This document shows positions 41,959-50,708 of a stretch of DNA of 64,000 nucleotides, in pieces. Below the pieces are notes generated by a model, which was given only the letters and a program-made list of their open reading frames with translations, ran no database searches and was not told the origin of the DNA. Numbering within the stretch: position 1 is the first letter of the stretch; every line of letters begins with the position of its first letter. The position numbers and the translations under genes are program-made. This DNA comes from DATFDN01 sp963756545 (GTDB lineage: Bacteria > Pseudomonadota > Alphaproteobacteria > Acetobacterales > Acetobacteraceae): contig CAVWNY010000002.1 of NCBI GenBank assembly GCA_963756545.1, forward strand, positions 62,001 through 126,000, written 5' to 3'.

Positions 41959-43671
41959 CTACTCCTTCGGCACCATCACAGCCGCCTGCCGCGGCGCCTC
42001 GTCGAGCTTCGTCCGCAGCTTCTCCGCCTCCTCGGGCTCCGGGTGCAGCATCAGTGCGCGCCGCCACTGATACCCGGCCTCCAGCCGACGCCCCGCCGCC
42101 GCATAGGCGTCTCCGAGGTGGCCGTTCACCGTCGCGTCGTCGGGCATCAGCTCGCTTGCCCGCTCCAGTGTGGGCACGGCGCCCGCCACGTCGCCCTGGC
42201 GCAGCATCACCCAGCCCAGGCTGTCGACGATCGCCCCGTCGGTCGGCTCGGCCTGCACGGCCTTCTCGATCATCCGCCGCGCCTCCGTGAGGTGCTCGCC
42301 CTTCTCGGCCCAGGAATAGCCGAGATAGTTGAGCACCATCGCCTGGTCCGGCGACAGCGCCAGCGCGTGCTGGAGGTCCGCCTCGCCGCCGGCCCAGTCA
42401 TGCGCCTGATCGCGCGCGACGCCGCGTTCGTAGAACAGCGCCCAGTCGGCGGCCTCAGGCTGCGCGGGCACCCGCGCGATGGCCTGGTCATAGACGGCGA
42501 CGGCCTCGGCATACCGCCCCTTGCCGCGGAGCAGCCCGGCCTTCTCGGCGAGCGGCAGCGGGCTCTGCGGGCAGTCCCGCGCAAGCGCGTCCAGCTCGCC
42601 GATCGCGCCCGTCAGATCACCCTGGCGTTGCATCAGCCCGGCAAGGTGCAGCCGCGCCAGCGGGGAGAGAGGGTCCTTTTCGCCGATGCCCTCCAGCAGC
42701 GCACGCGCGGCCGGCGGCTCATGGCGCAACTCCAGCAAGTCGGCGGCGAGCAGCCGTGCCGCGCTGAAATCGGGCCGCAGGTCGAGAGCGAGACGCAGCA
42801 GCAGCAGCGATGCCTGGCCCTGGTCCTGCAGACGCAGCGATCCGGCGGCGGCCAGGTACGCCTCCGCGATGCCGTCGGCGGCGCCGCGGATGGCCGGGCG
42901 CGCGGCCGCGGCCGAGAGCCGGGGCAGGACAAGCCCGACCTCCGGGGCGGTGTCGGCCGCGCGGGCCAGCACGCGCATCGCGGCGCCTTGATGACCGTGC
43001 CGGGCGTCGAAGCTTGCCAGCATCTCCGCCAACCTCAGGCTGGGTGCATCGACCGCGCTCTCCGCCACGGTGAACGACTTCGCCGCCTCCGGCTCGCGCC
43101 CGGCGAGGTCGGCGATCAGGCCGGCGTGCAGGGCGAACATCGCGCGGAACGGCCCGGCCTCGGCGAGCTTCCGCAAGCCGGCGAGTGCGTCGTCGGTCCG
43201 GCCCCGCGCCTGCTCGGACCAGGCGATCAGCAGCGGGCGCAGAACCTCCGTCAGCCCGTCGCGGGGCAGGGCGCGCGCCCGCGCCTCCACCCCGGCCCAG
43301 TCCCCCGACCGCGCGGCGGCGTCCGCGAGCAAAAGCTGCGCGGTGCGATCCCCCGGCAGCAGCCGCGCCAGCCCCATGGCCTCCGAGCGGCCAGCAAGCA
43401 TGCTGGCGAGGAACGCCCGGCGCAGCAGATCGGGCTGGTCGGGGCTTTGCTCCAGCGCGCGCAGATAGGCATCGGATGCGGCGGCGGGATCGGCCTGCGC
43501 CGTCGCGAATTGCGCGGCGAGGAAATCCCCGTACAAGCCAGAGGAGCCCGGGGTCCTGCTCGCAGCGCGCGCGACTGGCAGGCCAGGGGTGCCGGCGAGG
43601 AGGGAGGCGGAGAGAAGCGCGAGGGTTGCGGTGCGCGACAGGGGGCGGAAGATCAGACAAGGAAGCGGCAT
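41959..43671 (-). CDS. Periplasmic tetratricopeptide-repeat protein
   Basis: 570 residues. A signal peptide of about 36 residues ends in LPVARA. The rest is a helical TPR superhelix: several 34-residue units are recognisable (for example DAYLRALEQSPDQPDLLRRA, LQHALALSPDQAMVLNYLGY, IEKAVQAEPTDGAIVDSLGW, LERASELMPDDATVNGHLGD). Likely a scaffold for envelope or membrane complexes; partner unknown. TPR gene - ETF-QO - uracil-DNA glycosylase is a gene neighbourhood I associate with Rhodospirillales, usually near ispE, which is not seen here. Confidence 0.85.
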   Translation of the reverse strand: MPLPCLIFRPLSRTATLALLSASLLAGTPGLPVARAASRTPGSSGLYGDFLAAQFATAQADPAAASDAYLRALEQSPDQPDLLRRAFLASMLAGRSEAMGLARLLPGDRTAQLLLADAAARSGDWAGVEARARALPRDGLTEVLRPLLIAWSEQARGRTDDALAGLRKLAEAGPFRAMFALHAGLIADLAGREPEAAKSFTVAESAVDAPSLRLAEMLASFDARHGHQGAAMRVLARAADTAPEVGLVLPRLSAAAARPAIRGAADGIAEAYLAAAGSLRLQDQGQASLLLLRLALDLRPDFSAARLLAADLLELRHEPPAARALLEGIGEKDPLSPLARLHLAGLMQRQGDLTGAIGELDALARDCPQSPLPLAEKAGLLRGKGRYAEAVAVYDQAIARVPAQPEAADWALFYERGVARDQAHDWAGGEADLQHALALSPDQAMVLNYLGYSWAEKGEHLTEARRMIEKAVQAEPTDGAIVDSLGWVMLRQGDVAGAVPTLERASELMPDDATVNGHLGDAYAAAGRRLEAGYQWRRALMLHPEPEEAEKLRTKLDEAPRQAAVMVPKE

Positions 43672-43749
43672 GGCGCCTACGCTATCAAGACACCCGCCAC
43701 CGTGTCACCGAGATTTGAGTGAGCAGGGCAAAACTTTTCAAAAGCCCGT

Positions 43750-45387
43750 TCACATCCCGCCGGGGTAGTTCGGCCCGCCGCCCCCCTCCGGGGTCACCCA
43801 GTCGATGTTCTGCGTCGGATCCTTGATGTCGCAAGTTTTGCAATGCACGCAGTTCTGCCCGTTGATCTGCAACCGCGGCTCGCCCTCCTCGGCGCCGACG
43901 ATCTCGTAGACGCCGGCCGGGCAATACCGCGTCTCGGGACTGCGGTACTCCTCCCAGTTCACCGTGATGGCAAGCTGAGGGTCCCGCAGGTGCAGGTGGT
44001 TCGGCTGATTTTCCTCGTGGTTGGTGTTGCTGATGAAAACCGACGACAGCCGGTCGAATGTGAGCTGCCCGTCCGGGCGCGGATAGGCGATCCGCGGCGC
44101 CTTGTCGGCCGGAATCAGCGTCTGGTTGTCGGGGTGCCGATGGCGGACCGTCCACGGCGCCTTGCCGCGGAACGCGTAGGTGTCCAGCGCCGAGTAGGCC
44201 AGCCCGCCGAGCAGGCCGAACCTGGCGAAGGACGGGCGGATGTTGCGCACCGCGCGCAGTTCGTCCCATAGCCAGCTCTCGCGCAGCTTGGCGGGATAGC
44301 GCGCGAGCACCGCCGGGCGGCCGTCGGCCAATGCCTCGGCCACCGCCTCGGCGGCGAGCATGCCGGACTTCATCGCCGCGTGCGTGCCCTTGATCTTCGG
44401 CACGTTCAGGAAGCCGCCCGCGTCGCCGATCAGGGCCCCGCCGGGGAAGGTGAGGCTCGGCAAGGATTGGTATCCGCCCTCGCTGAGCGCACGGGCGCCG
44501 TAGGAGATGCGCCGCCCTCCGGTGAAATACCCCCGGATCGCCGGGTGCGTCTTGAAGCGCTGCATCTCCTCGAACGGGTTGAGCCACGGGTTCCAGTAGT
44601 CGAGGCCCACCACAAAGCCGAAGGAGACGAGATTGGCGCCGAACTCGTACAGGAACGAGCCGCCATACGTGGCGCGATCAAGCGGCCAGCCGATCGTGTG
44701 CTCGACCAGGCCCGGCTTGTGCGTCTCGGGGGGAACCTCCCACAGCTCCTTCACGCCGAGCGCGTAGGTCTGCGGACTGACGCCGTCGCGCAAGGCGAAG
44801 CGCGCCATCAGGTGCTTCGACAGCGATCCCCGGCACCCTTCGCCGAACAGCGTGTAGGCGGCCCGCAGCTCCATGCCGCGCGCGAAGCTGCCGGTGGGCT
44901 GGCCATCTTTGCCGATACCCATGTCGCCGGTGGCGACGCCGACCACGCGCCCGTCCTCCTCCAGCACCTCCGCAGCGGCGAAGCCGGGATAGATCTCCAC
45001 CCCTGCCGCCTCCGCCTGCCGGCCGAGCCAGCGCACGACGTCACCGAGCGAGACGATGTAGTTCCCGTGGTTGTGCATCTGCGGCGGCGTCGGCAGCCGG
45101 TATGATCTCGTTGCGGTGAGAAACAGGAAGCGGTCCTCGGTCGCCGGCGTGTCGAGCGGCGCGCCGAGTTCCTTCCAGCCGGGGATCAGCTCGTTCAGCG
45201 CGCGCGGCTCGACCACGGCGCCCGAGAGGATATGCGCGCCGACCTCGCCGCCCTTCTCGACCACGCACACCGTGGCGTCGGGCGCGACCTGCTTGAGCCG
45301 GATCGCCGCTGCCAGCCCCGCCGGTCCCGCGCCGACGATCACCACGTCGAACTCCATCGCCTCGCGCGGGCCGAGATCCTCCGTCAT
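43750..45387 (-). CDS. Electron transfer flavoprotein-ubiquinone oxidoreductase
   Basis: 545 residues. FAD-binding motif VVIVGAGPAGLAAAIRLKQV near the N-terminus, ubiquinone-binding region LGDVVRWLGRQAEAAGVEIY, and a C-terminal 4Fe-4S cluster motif QNCVHCKTCDIKDPTQNIDW preceded by RYCPAGVYEIVG. Passes electrons from ETF (fed by acyl-CoA dehydrogenases) to ubiquinone at the inner membrane. ATG 45387 is preceded by GGAGAG and gives the normal start; the frame extends 29 codons upstream without family resemblance. The ETF subunits are not in this window. Confidence 0.96.
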   Translation of the reverse strand: MTEDLGPREAMEFDVVIVGAGPAGLAAAIRLKQVAPDATVCVVEKGGEVGAHILSGAVVEPRALNELIPGWKELGAPLDTPATEDRFLFLTATRSYRLPTPPQMHNHGNYIVSLGDVVRWLGRQAEAAGVEIYPGFAAAEVLEEDGRVVGVATGDMGIGKDGQPTGSFARGMELRAAYTLFGEGCRGSLSKHLMARFALRDGVSPQTYALGVKELWEVPPETHKPGLVEHTIGWPLDRATYGGSFLYEFGANLVSFGFVVGLDYWNPWLNPFEEMQRFKTHPAIRGYFTGGRRISYGARALSEGGYQSLPSLTFPGGALIGDAGGFLNVPKIKGTHAAMKSGMLAAEAVAEALADGRPAVLARYPAKLRESWLWDELRAVRNIRPSFARFGLLGGLAYSALDTYAFRGKAPWTVRHRHPDNQTLIPADKAPRIAYPRPDGQLTFDRLSSVFISNTNHEENQPNHLHLRDPQLAITVNWEEYRSPETRYCPAGVYEIVGAEEGEPRLQINGQNCVHCKTCDIKDPTQNIDWVTPEGGGGPNYPGGM

Positions 45388-45480
45388 CACTTGCTCTCCC
45401 CTGGGCAAAGCCAACCAGAAGACCCAACCTAGAAGACCGGCGCCGTTGCACAAGGCCGCGCGACTGGGCAACACAGGGGC

Positions 45481-46287
45481 ATGAATGCGGATGCACTGAC
45501 CGCGCTGGGCCTGCTCATCGCGTGGGGCGCGGACGAGGCGCTGGACGACGATCCGACGGACCGGCTCGCGCCCGCCGCCGCGCCGCGACCCCAGTTCGGC
45601 CAGCCGGGGCCGAGTTTTCCGCCATCGAGTCTTCCGGCGCGGTCATCCGTGCCGGGGATCGTGGGGTCCCAACCCCCGATTGCCGAGCGCGCGCGGGCTG
45701 CGGCGGAGGCCGCCGATAGCTTGGAAGCCTTGCACGCGGCGATTGCCGCGTTCGAGGGCATCGGCCTGCGCGACACCGCGACGGCGCCGATCCTGTTCGA
45801 GGGCGATCCGGCCTCTGGCGTGCTGCTGGTTGGGCCGCCGCCGAGCGGGGACGACGATCGCGCCGGACGGCCGATGACCGGCGCACCCGGAGCGTTCCTC
45901 GATGCCATGCTCGCCAGTATCGGGCTGACGCGCGCGGGCTTGCTGTTCGCGCCGCTCATCCCATGGCGCCCGCCCGGCGACCGCCCGCCGAGCCCGGCCG
46001 AACTCGCGATCTGCCTGCCGTTCCTGCACCGCCTGGTGGCGCTGGCCCGCCCGCGCCTCGCGGTCCTGCTCGGCCCGCTGCCGGCGCGCGCGCTGCTGGG
46101 CGGCGAGCGCCGCCCCCCGCGCGGTCGCTTCACCGACGCACGCGTGCCCGGCCGCGAAATCCCGCTTCCCTGTCTGCCGATGTCCACCCCCGCGCAGTTG
46201 CGCGCAGATCCCGACGGGCGCCGTGCCGCGTGGGCCGAATTGCGCCTGCTGCGGCGCCGTATCGACGAAGGGGTCACGCGACAGTGA
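45481..46287 (+). CDS. Uracil-DNA glycosylase family 4-like protein with altered key motifs
   Basis: 268 residues. The family fold is recognisable from ASGVLLVGPPPSGDDDRAGR, PMTGAPGAFLDAMLASIGLT, LIPWRPPGDRPPSPAELAIC, LPFLHRLVALARPRLAVLLG and LPARALLGG. Important differences: the active-site loop is GPPPSGDDD (residues 118-126) where family 4 has GEAPGxxED, and the second motif is MSTPAQLR (about 240-247) where HPxxLL is expected. Of the four [4Fe-4S] cysteines, only Cys178 (ELAICLPFL) is obvious; the N-terminal CxxC is absent. The first 60 residues are Pro/Ala-rich and disordered-looking. Divergent from ETF-QO. It may have another DNA-binding or nucleotide role. Confidence 0.8.
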   Translation: MNADALTALGLLIAWGADEALDDDPTDRLAPAAAPRPQFGQPGPSFPPSSLPARSSVPGIVGSQPPIAERARAAAEAADSLEALHAAIAAFEGIGLRDTATAPILFEGDPASGVLLVGPPPSGDDDRAGRPMTGAPGAFLDAMLASIGLTRAGLLFAPLIPWRPPGDRPPSPAELAICLPFLHRLVALARPRLAVLLGPLPARALLGGERRPPRGRFTDARVPGREIPLPCLPMSTPAQLRADPDGRRAAWAELRLLRRRIDEGVTRQ

Positions 46288-46509
46288 CAAAGTTTCAGGT
46301 CGAAACCCCCATCCAGGCAAAGCGGCGCGAGCGCAGGCGATGCCGGTCACCGCGCCCACGGCCTGGACGACATGGCGGCCGGCGGTGACCGCCGTGGCGG
46401 CGGCGATCTCGGCCGAAAATCCGGGGAATCCGCGCCGCGTAGTGAATTGGACGGGCCTGCTGCGCGCTCTACATGCGCGCGGCGAGCAACAATTGGGACG
46501 GAGCGGGCC
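46288..46509. other. Intergenic gap with no gene seen (222 bp)
   Basis: Both strands lack a convincing open frame. The region is GC-rich and likely holds the promoter of the three-gene run starting at 46510. Confidence 0.45.
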
Positions 46510-46914
46510 ATGAGGGGACGCCATCGCAGCTTGCCTTGGGGCAGGCCTGCGTCGATCGCGCTGGGAGCTGGGGTCGCGCTGGCCGCGCTGGCGGTGGCTC
46601 CACCGGCGCAGGCGCGCGTCGGGGTGTTCTTCGGGTTCGCGCCGCCCCTCTGGGCGCCGCCGGTCTTTTACTACCCGCCACCCGTGTACTACCCCCCGCC
46701 GCCCGTCTGGTACACGCCGCCGCCGCTTCCCCCCTGGTACGTACCCCGGCCGCCTGTGACTTACTCGCCGCCCGCCTATCCGCGGCGCAGTTCCGCCGCC
46801 GCCACGTGCTACGCGGGTGCCTATGTCTGTCCGATGGAAACGCGCGTCGCGATTGGCACCACCTGCTGGTGCTCCGACAACGCAGGCGGACGCGCCTTCG
46901 GGCGGGCCGGTTGA
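46510..46914 (+). CDS. Secreted proline/tyrosine-rich protein with four C-terminal cysteines
   Basis: 134 residues, no recognised family function. Signal peptide: basic start (RGRHRSLPWGRP), hydrophobic core ALGAGVALAALAVAPP and cleavage after AQA. Then a Pro/Tyr/Trp-rich stretch (VFYYPPPVYYPPPPVW, YTPPPLPPWYVPRPP) of about 60 residues, probably extended and interacting with sugars or peptidoglycan. The C-terminus has Cys in TCYAGAYVCPMET and GTTCWCSD, which could form two disulphides. The ATG sits two bases before the next gene after the stop, so it is translated with the GH15 gene. I do not know its function. Confidence 0.7.
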   Translation: MRGRHRSLPWGRPASIALGAGVALAALAVAPPAQARVGVFFGFAPPLWAPPVFYYPPPVYYPPPPVWYTPPPLPPWYVPRPPVTYSPPAYPRRSSAAATCYAGAYVCPMETRVAIGTTCWCSDNAGGRAFGRAG

Positions 46915-46916
46915 CC

Positions 46917-48731
46917 ATGGCGAACCCCGGTCCCTTCGCGACCCGCATCGAGGATTACGCGCTGATCGGCAATTGCACGACGGCCGCGCTGGTGAGCCGT
47001 CAGGGCTCGATCGACTGGCTATGCTGGCCGCGCTTCGACAGCCCCGCCTGCTTCGCCGCGCTGGTGGACACGCCCCGTGCCGGGCATTGGCGTATCGCGC
47101 CGCCCGACCAGGGTGCGCGCATCACCCGCCGTTACCGCCCGGGCACGCTGATCCTGGAAACCGACTTCGAGACCGATGAGGGCGCGGTCCGAGTGATCGA
47201 CTTCATGCCGATGGGGGCCGGCGTCTCCTCGATCGTGCGCGTCGTGCGCGGCCTGCGCGGTCACGTCGCCATGCGCTTCCACCTGGCGCTCCGCTTCGAG
47301 TACGGCGAGATCATCCCGTGGGTCACGCGCCTGCGCACCGGGTTCGGCGTGCGCGCCATCGCCGGGCCGTCGCTCGTCGTCTTGCACAGCACTGTGCCGC
47401 TTGAGGGACGCCACTTGACCACCGTGGCGGACTTCTCCGTGGACGCCGGCACCGAGGAGTTCTTCGTCCTCGCGCACGGCCCTTCGCATTTGCCCTCCCC
47501 GCCTGTGCCCGATCCCGAGGCGGCGCTGAACGCCACCGAGGCATTCTGGGACGATTGGTGCCGGCGCGGCACCTACCGGGGTCCGTGGCGCGATCAGGTG
47601 CAACGCTCGCTGCTGACGCTGAAGGCGCTAACCTATGCGCCGACCGGCGGCATGGTCGCCGCGCCGACCACGTCGCTGCCCGAGCAACTCGGCGGCTCGC
47701 GCAACTGGGACTACCGCTTCTGCTGGCTGCGCGACGCGACCTTCACTCTGTTGGCGCTCATGCACGGCGGCTACCGCGAGGAGGCGCGGGCCTGGAGCGA
47801 ATGGCTGCGTCGCAGCGTCGCCGGCAGTCCGGGGCAGATCCAGACGATCTATGGTCTGGAAGGGGAGCGTCGCCTGGTCGAATGGGAGGCGCAGCATCTC
47901 GCCGGCTACCAGGGCGCCAAGCCGGTGCGGATCGGCAATGCCGCGCACACGCAACTCCAGATCGACGTCTATGGCGAAGTGGTGGACGCGCTGTTCGAAA
48001 GCAGCCGCGGCGGCCTCGCTCCGCTGCACGAGGCGTGGGACCTGCAAACCGAGATCGTCGAGCACCTGATGGCGCTCTGGAAGGAACCCGACGAGAGCAT
48101 CTGGGAGGTGCGCGGCCCGCGCCAGCAGTTCACTTTCTCCAAGATCATGGCCTGGGTCGCGATGGATCGAATCGTGAAGGGCGCCGAGGGGCGCGGTCCG
48201 GTGGAGCGGCTGGGCGCGTGGACGGCGTTGCGCGACGAAATCCACGCGACCATCTGCCGCGAGGGCTTCAACACCGAAAAGCAGGCTTTCGTGCAGAGCT
48301 TCGGCTCCGACAAGCTCGACGCGAGTGTGCTGATGATCCCGCTGGTCGGCTTCCTGCCGGCGACCGATGCCAGGATGCGCAGCACCGTCGTCGCGATCGA
48401 GCGCGAGCTGATGCATGACGGCCTCTGTCTGCGTTATCTTCCCGAGGAGTCCACGGACGGCCAGGCGGGCAGCGAGGGCGTGTTCCTCGCGTGCAGTTTC
48501 TGGCTGGCCGACAACATGGCGCTGCAAGGCCGCCACGACGACGCGACCGCGCTGTTTCGGCGCCTGCTGGCGCTGAGCAACGACGTGGGTCTGCTGTCGG
48601 AGGAGTACGACCCCGGAACCCAGCGCCTGATCGGCAACTTCCCGCAGGCGTTCTCCCATCTCGCGCTCATCAACACCGCCCTGAACCTCACCGACTACGG
48701 CCCGGCCCACCAGCGTGGCGGGGACGATTGA
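46917..48731 (+). CDS. Glycoside hydrolase family 15 protein (glucoamylase / trehalase-like)
   Basis: 604 residues, cytoplasmic by lack of a signal peptide. ALIGNCTTAALVSRQGSIDW and LCWPRFDSPACFAALVDT are the N-terminal beta-domain signature of bacterial GH15 proteins; the (alpha/alpha)6 barrel contains NWDYRFCWLRDATFTLLALM, IQTIYGLEGERRLVEWEAQH and ASVLMIPLVGFLPATDARMR, and the C-terminal acid region GVFLACSFWLADNMALQGRH is where the catalytic base Glu of family 15 should lie. Substrate may be trehalose or a short alpha-glucan; the subgroup is not resolved. ATG 46917 lies 2 bp after the preceding stop; the frame extends upstream over the Pro-rich gene without resemblance. Confidence 0.9.
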   Translation: MANPGPFATRIEDYALIGNCTTAALVSRQGSIDWLCWPRFDSPACFAALVDTPRAGHWRIAPPDQGARITRRYRPGTLILETDFETDEGAVRVIDFMPMGAGVSSIVRVVRGLRGHVAMRFHLALRFEYGEIIPWVTRLRTGFGVRAIAGPSLVVLHSTVPLEGRHLTTVADFSVDAGTEEFFVLAHGPSHLPSPPVPDPEAALNATEAFWDDWCRRGTYRGPWRDQVQRSLLTLKALTYAPTGGMVAAPTTSLPEQLGGSRNWDYRFCWLRDATFTLLALMHGGYREEARAWSEWLRRSVAGSPGQIQTIYGLEGERRLVEWEAQHLAGYQGAKPVRIGNAAHTQLQIDVYGEVVDALFESSRGGLAPLHEAWDLQTEIVEHLMALWKEPDESIWEVRGPRQQFTFSKIMAWVAMDRIVKGAEGRGPVERLGAWTALRDEIHATICREGFNTEKQAFVQSFGSDKLDASVLMIPLVGFLPATDARMRSTVVAIERELMHDGLCLRYLPEESTDGQAGSEGVFLACSFWLADNMALQGRHDDATALFRRLLALSNDVGLLSEEYDPGTQRLIGNFPQAFSHLALINTALNLTDYGPAHQRGGDD

Positions 48732-48743
48732 CGGAGCTTCGCG

Positions 48744-50481
48744 ATGCGAGATCGAGACGAACTTCGGTCACGCCTGCACCAGCAGGCGCTGCTGGCGCAG
48801 ATCGGCCGCCACGCGCTCTCCGACCTCGAATTCCTCGGATTGTTGCAGGAGACGTCGCGCCTCACGGCGCTCGGTCTGGAAACCCGCTACTGTAAGGTGT
48901 TGGAGTACCTCCCCGACCAGAACCGCCTGCTCGTGCGCGCGGGAGTTGGTTGGGAAGCCGGGGTGGTCGGGCACGCGACGATCGGCGCCGATCTCGACTC
49001 GCCCGGCGGCTACGCCCTGCATACCGGTAAACCCGTCATCTCCAACCATCTTTCGGACGACGATCGGTTCCGCACGCCCGAACTGCTCGTGCGCCACGGA
49101 GTCAAACGGGCGGTTAACGTCATTCTACTCGGTGAAGGCCGGCCCTACGGCGTGCTCGAGGCCGACAGCGAGGAGCCGGGCGCCTTCTCCGAGCACGACA
49201 CCGACTTCCTGCAGGGGGTCGCCAACCTGCTGGGCGTGGCCCTTGACCGGCGGCTTGCCGATGAGAAGATTCGACTTCTGAACGAGAGCTTGGAGCAGCG
49301 GGTTGCGGCCGAGGTGGCGGAGCGGCGCGCGGCCGAGGATGCGCTGCGGCATGCCCAGAAAATGGAGGCGGTGGGCCAGCTCACCGGGGGCGTGGCCCAT
49401 GACTTCAACAATCTGCTTCTCATCATCATGGGCAATCTCGACCTGCTTTCGCGCGCGGTCGCCGGCGATGAACGCCTCCGGCGCATTGTCGCCACGGCCC
49501 AGAAGGGCGCCGCGCGCGGCGCCCAGCTCACCAGCCAGCTTCTTGCCTTTGCGCGACGCCAGACCCTGCGGCCCGAAATACGGCCGATCAACGAACTCGT
49601 CCACGAGTACCGACGTGCTCGCCGCGCGCATGCTTGGCGAGGCGGTCCGCGTCGATTTCCTGCTCGATCCGGAGGCGGGAGCGTGCCACGTCGATCCCGC
49701 GCAGTTCGGCTCCGCCCTGCTCAACCTGATCGTCAACGCACGCGACGCGCTGCCCGCCGGAGGCGATCTCACGGTTCGCAGCGCGAATCTCACGCTTGAT
49801 GCGCGCACGGCGGCCGGCTTCCCGGAGGCGCAGCCCGGCGCCTACGTCGTCATTGAGGTGGCCGACACCGGCTGCGGGATGGCACCCGAGGTGCTGGCGC
49901 GCGCGACGGAGCCCTTCTTCACCACGAAGGAGCCAGGCAAGGGCACCGGGCTCGGCTTGAGCCAGGTGTACGGGTTCGTGCGGCAGTCCGACGGATTTCT
50001 CACGATCGACAGCGCATTGGGCGCCGGCACCATCATCCGCATCCACCTGCCCCGGGTCGAGGCCGAAGCGCCGCGCGCCTCGTCCCAGAGCGACACGCCG
50101 GGCGGGTCCGGCAAGGTGCTGGTCGTCGAGGATGACCCCGATGTCCGCGAGCTCGTCATCGCGCAACTGCAAGATCTCGGCTACGCCACGCTCGCCGCCG
50201 CGAGCGGACCGGAAGCCTTGGACGTGCTGGAGGCACCCGGCACGCACCCGATCGACCTCGTGCTGACCGATGTCGTCATGCCCGGCGGCATGAGCGGCGT
50301 CGAACTGGTCCGCGCCGCGCGCGCCCGACGACCGGGCCTGAAGGCGGTACTCACGTCCGGCTACACCGCCGGCAGCGTAACCGGGGCCGCGGGGGAGGCG
50401 GTCGACCTCCCGATGCTGTCGAAGCCCTATCAGCAAGCAGAACTCGCCCGGGTCATCCGGGACGTGCTGAGTCGGGGTTGA
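48744..50481 (+). pseudogene. GAF-HisKA-HATPase hybrid sensor kinase with C-terminal receiver, frameshifted near 49608
   Basis: N-terminal part (48744-49607): a GAF domain (LQETSRLTALGLETRYCKVL, HTGKPVISNHLSDD, GEGRPYGVLEADSEEPGAF) and HisKA with H-box EAVGQLTGGVAHDFNNLLLI. After RPINELVHE the frame is lost; the next frame continues TDVLAARMLGEAVRVDFLLD with an N box LLNLIVNARDALPAGG, G boxes VADTGCGMAPEV and GKGTGLGLSQVYGFV, and a receiver domain VLVVEDDPDVRELVI, VLTDVVMPGGMSGVEL and LSKPY. Deleting one T near 49608 (GAG-T-ACC) joins them into 578 residues; the whole span minus one base is divisible by three. It is 12 bp after the GH15 gene and likely co-transcribed. Sequencing error or real inactivation cannot be told apart. 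Confidence 0.87.
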
Positions 50482-50490
50482 GCAAGGATC

Positions 50491-50542
50491 ACCACAGCGA
50501 CACAGAGAACACGGAGACGATTCTCTCCGCGCCCTCCGTGGT
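50491..50542. repeat. Imperfect inverted repeat after the sensor kinase, possible terminator
   Basis: ACCACAGCGACACAGAGAAC at 50491 and TCTCTCCGCGCCCTCCGTGG at 50522 form imperfect inverted arms (outer ACCAC pairs with GTGGT). No run of T follows, so rho-independent termination is not proven. The wording is like ACCACAGAGACACAGAG-type repeats known between genes in other bacteria. Confidence 0.55.
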
Positions 50543-50593
50543 AGTCCCGTCTTATACCAACCGGCTTAGACACTGACCGATCCATAATGCGTT

Positions 50594-50695
50594 CGTCATG
50601 CCCGGCGAAGGCCGGGCACCCACGTCTTTGCGGTTGTTCAAGACGTGGGTGGCCGGGCCAGGCCCGGCCATGACGACGGCGAAGGGTCAATCATT
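50594..50695. repeat. Dispersed palindromic intergenic repeat, copy 2
   Basis: CGTCATGCCCGGCGAAGGCC through TTCAAGACGTGGGTGGCCGG to GCCCGGCCATGACGACGGCG and GGTCAATCATT, the same order as 10113-10206 with small differences (CACCCACGTCTT in the spacer versus TCTTTGCGGTCG). Located between the 3' ends of the sensor kinase and bktB, which are convergent. Confidence 0.85.
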
Positions 50696-50708
50696 AGGCG
50701 GGCTGGGA

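Noticed and set aside
50491..50542. Rho-independent terminator after the sensor kinase
   Set aside because: The arms pair imperfectly and no T-run follows, so it was listed as an inverted repeat only.
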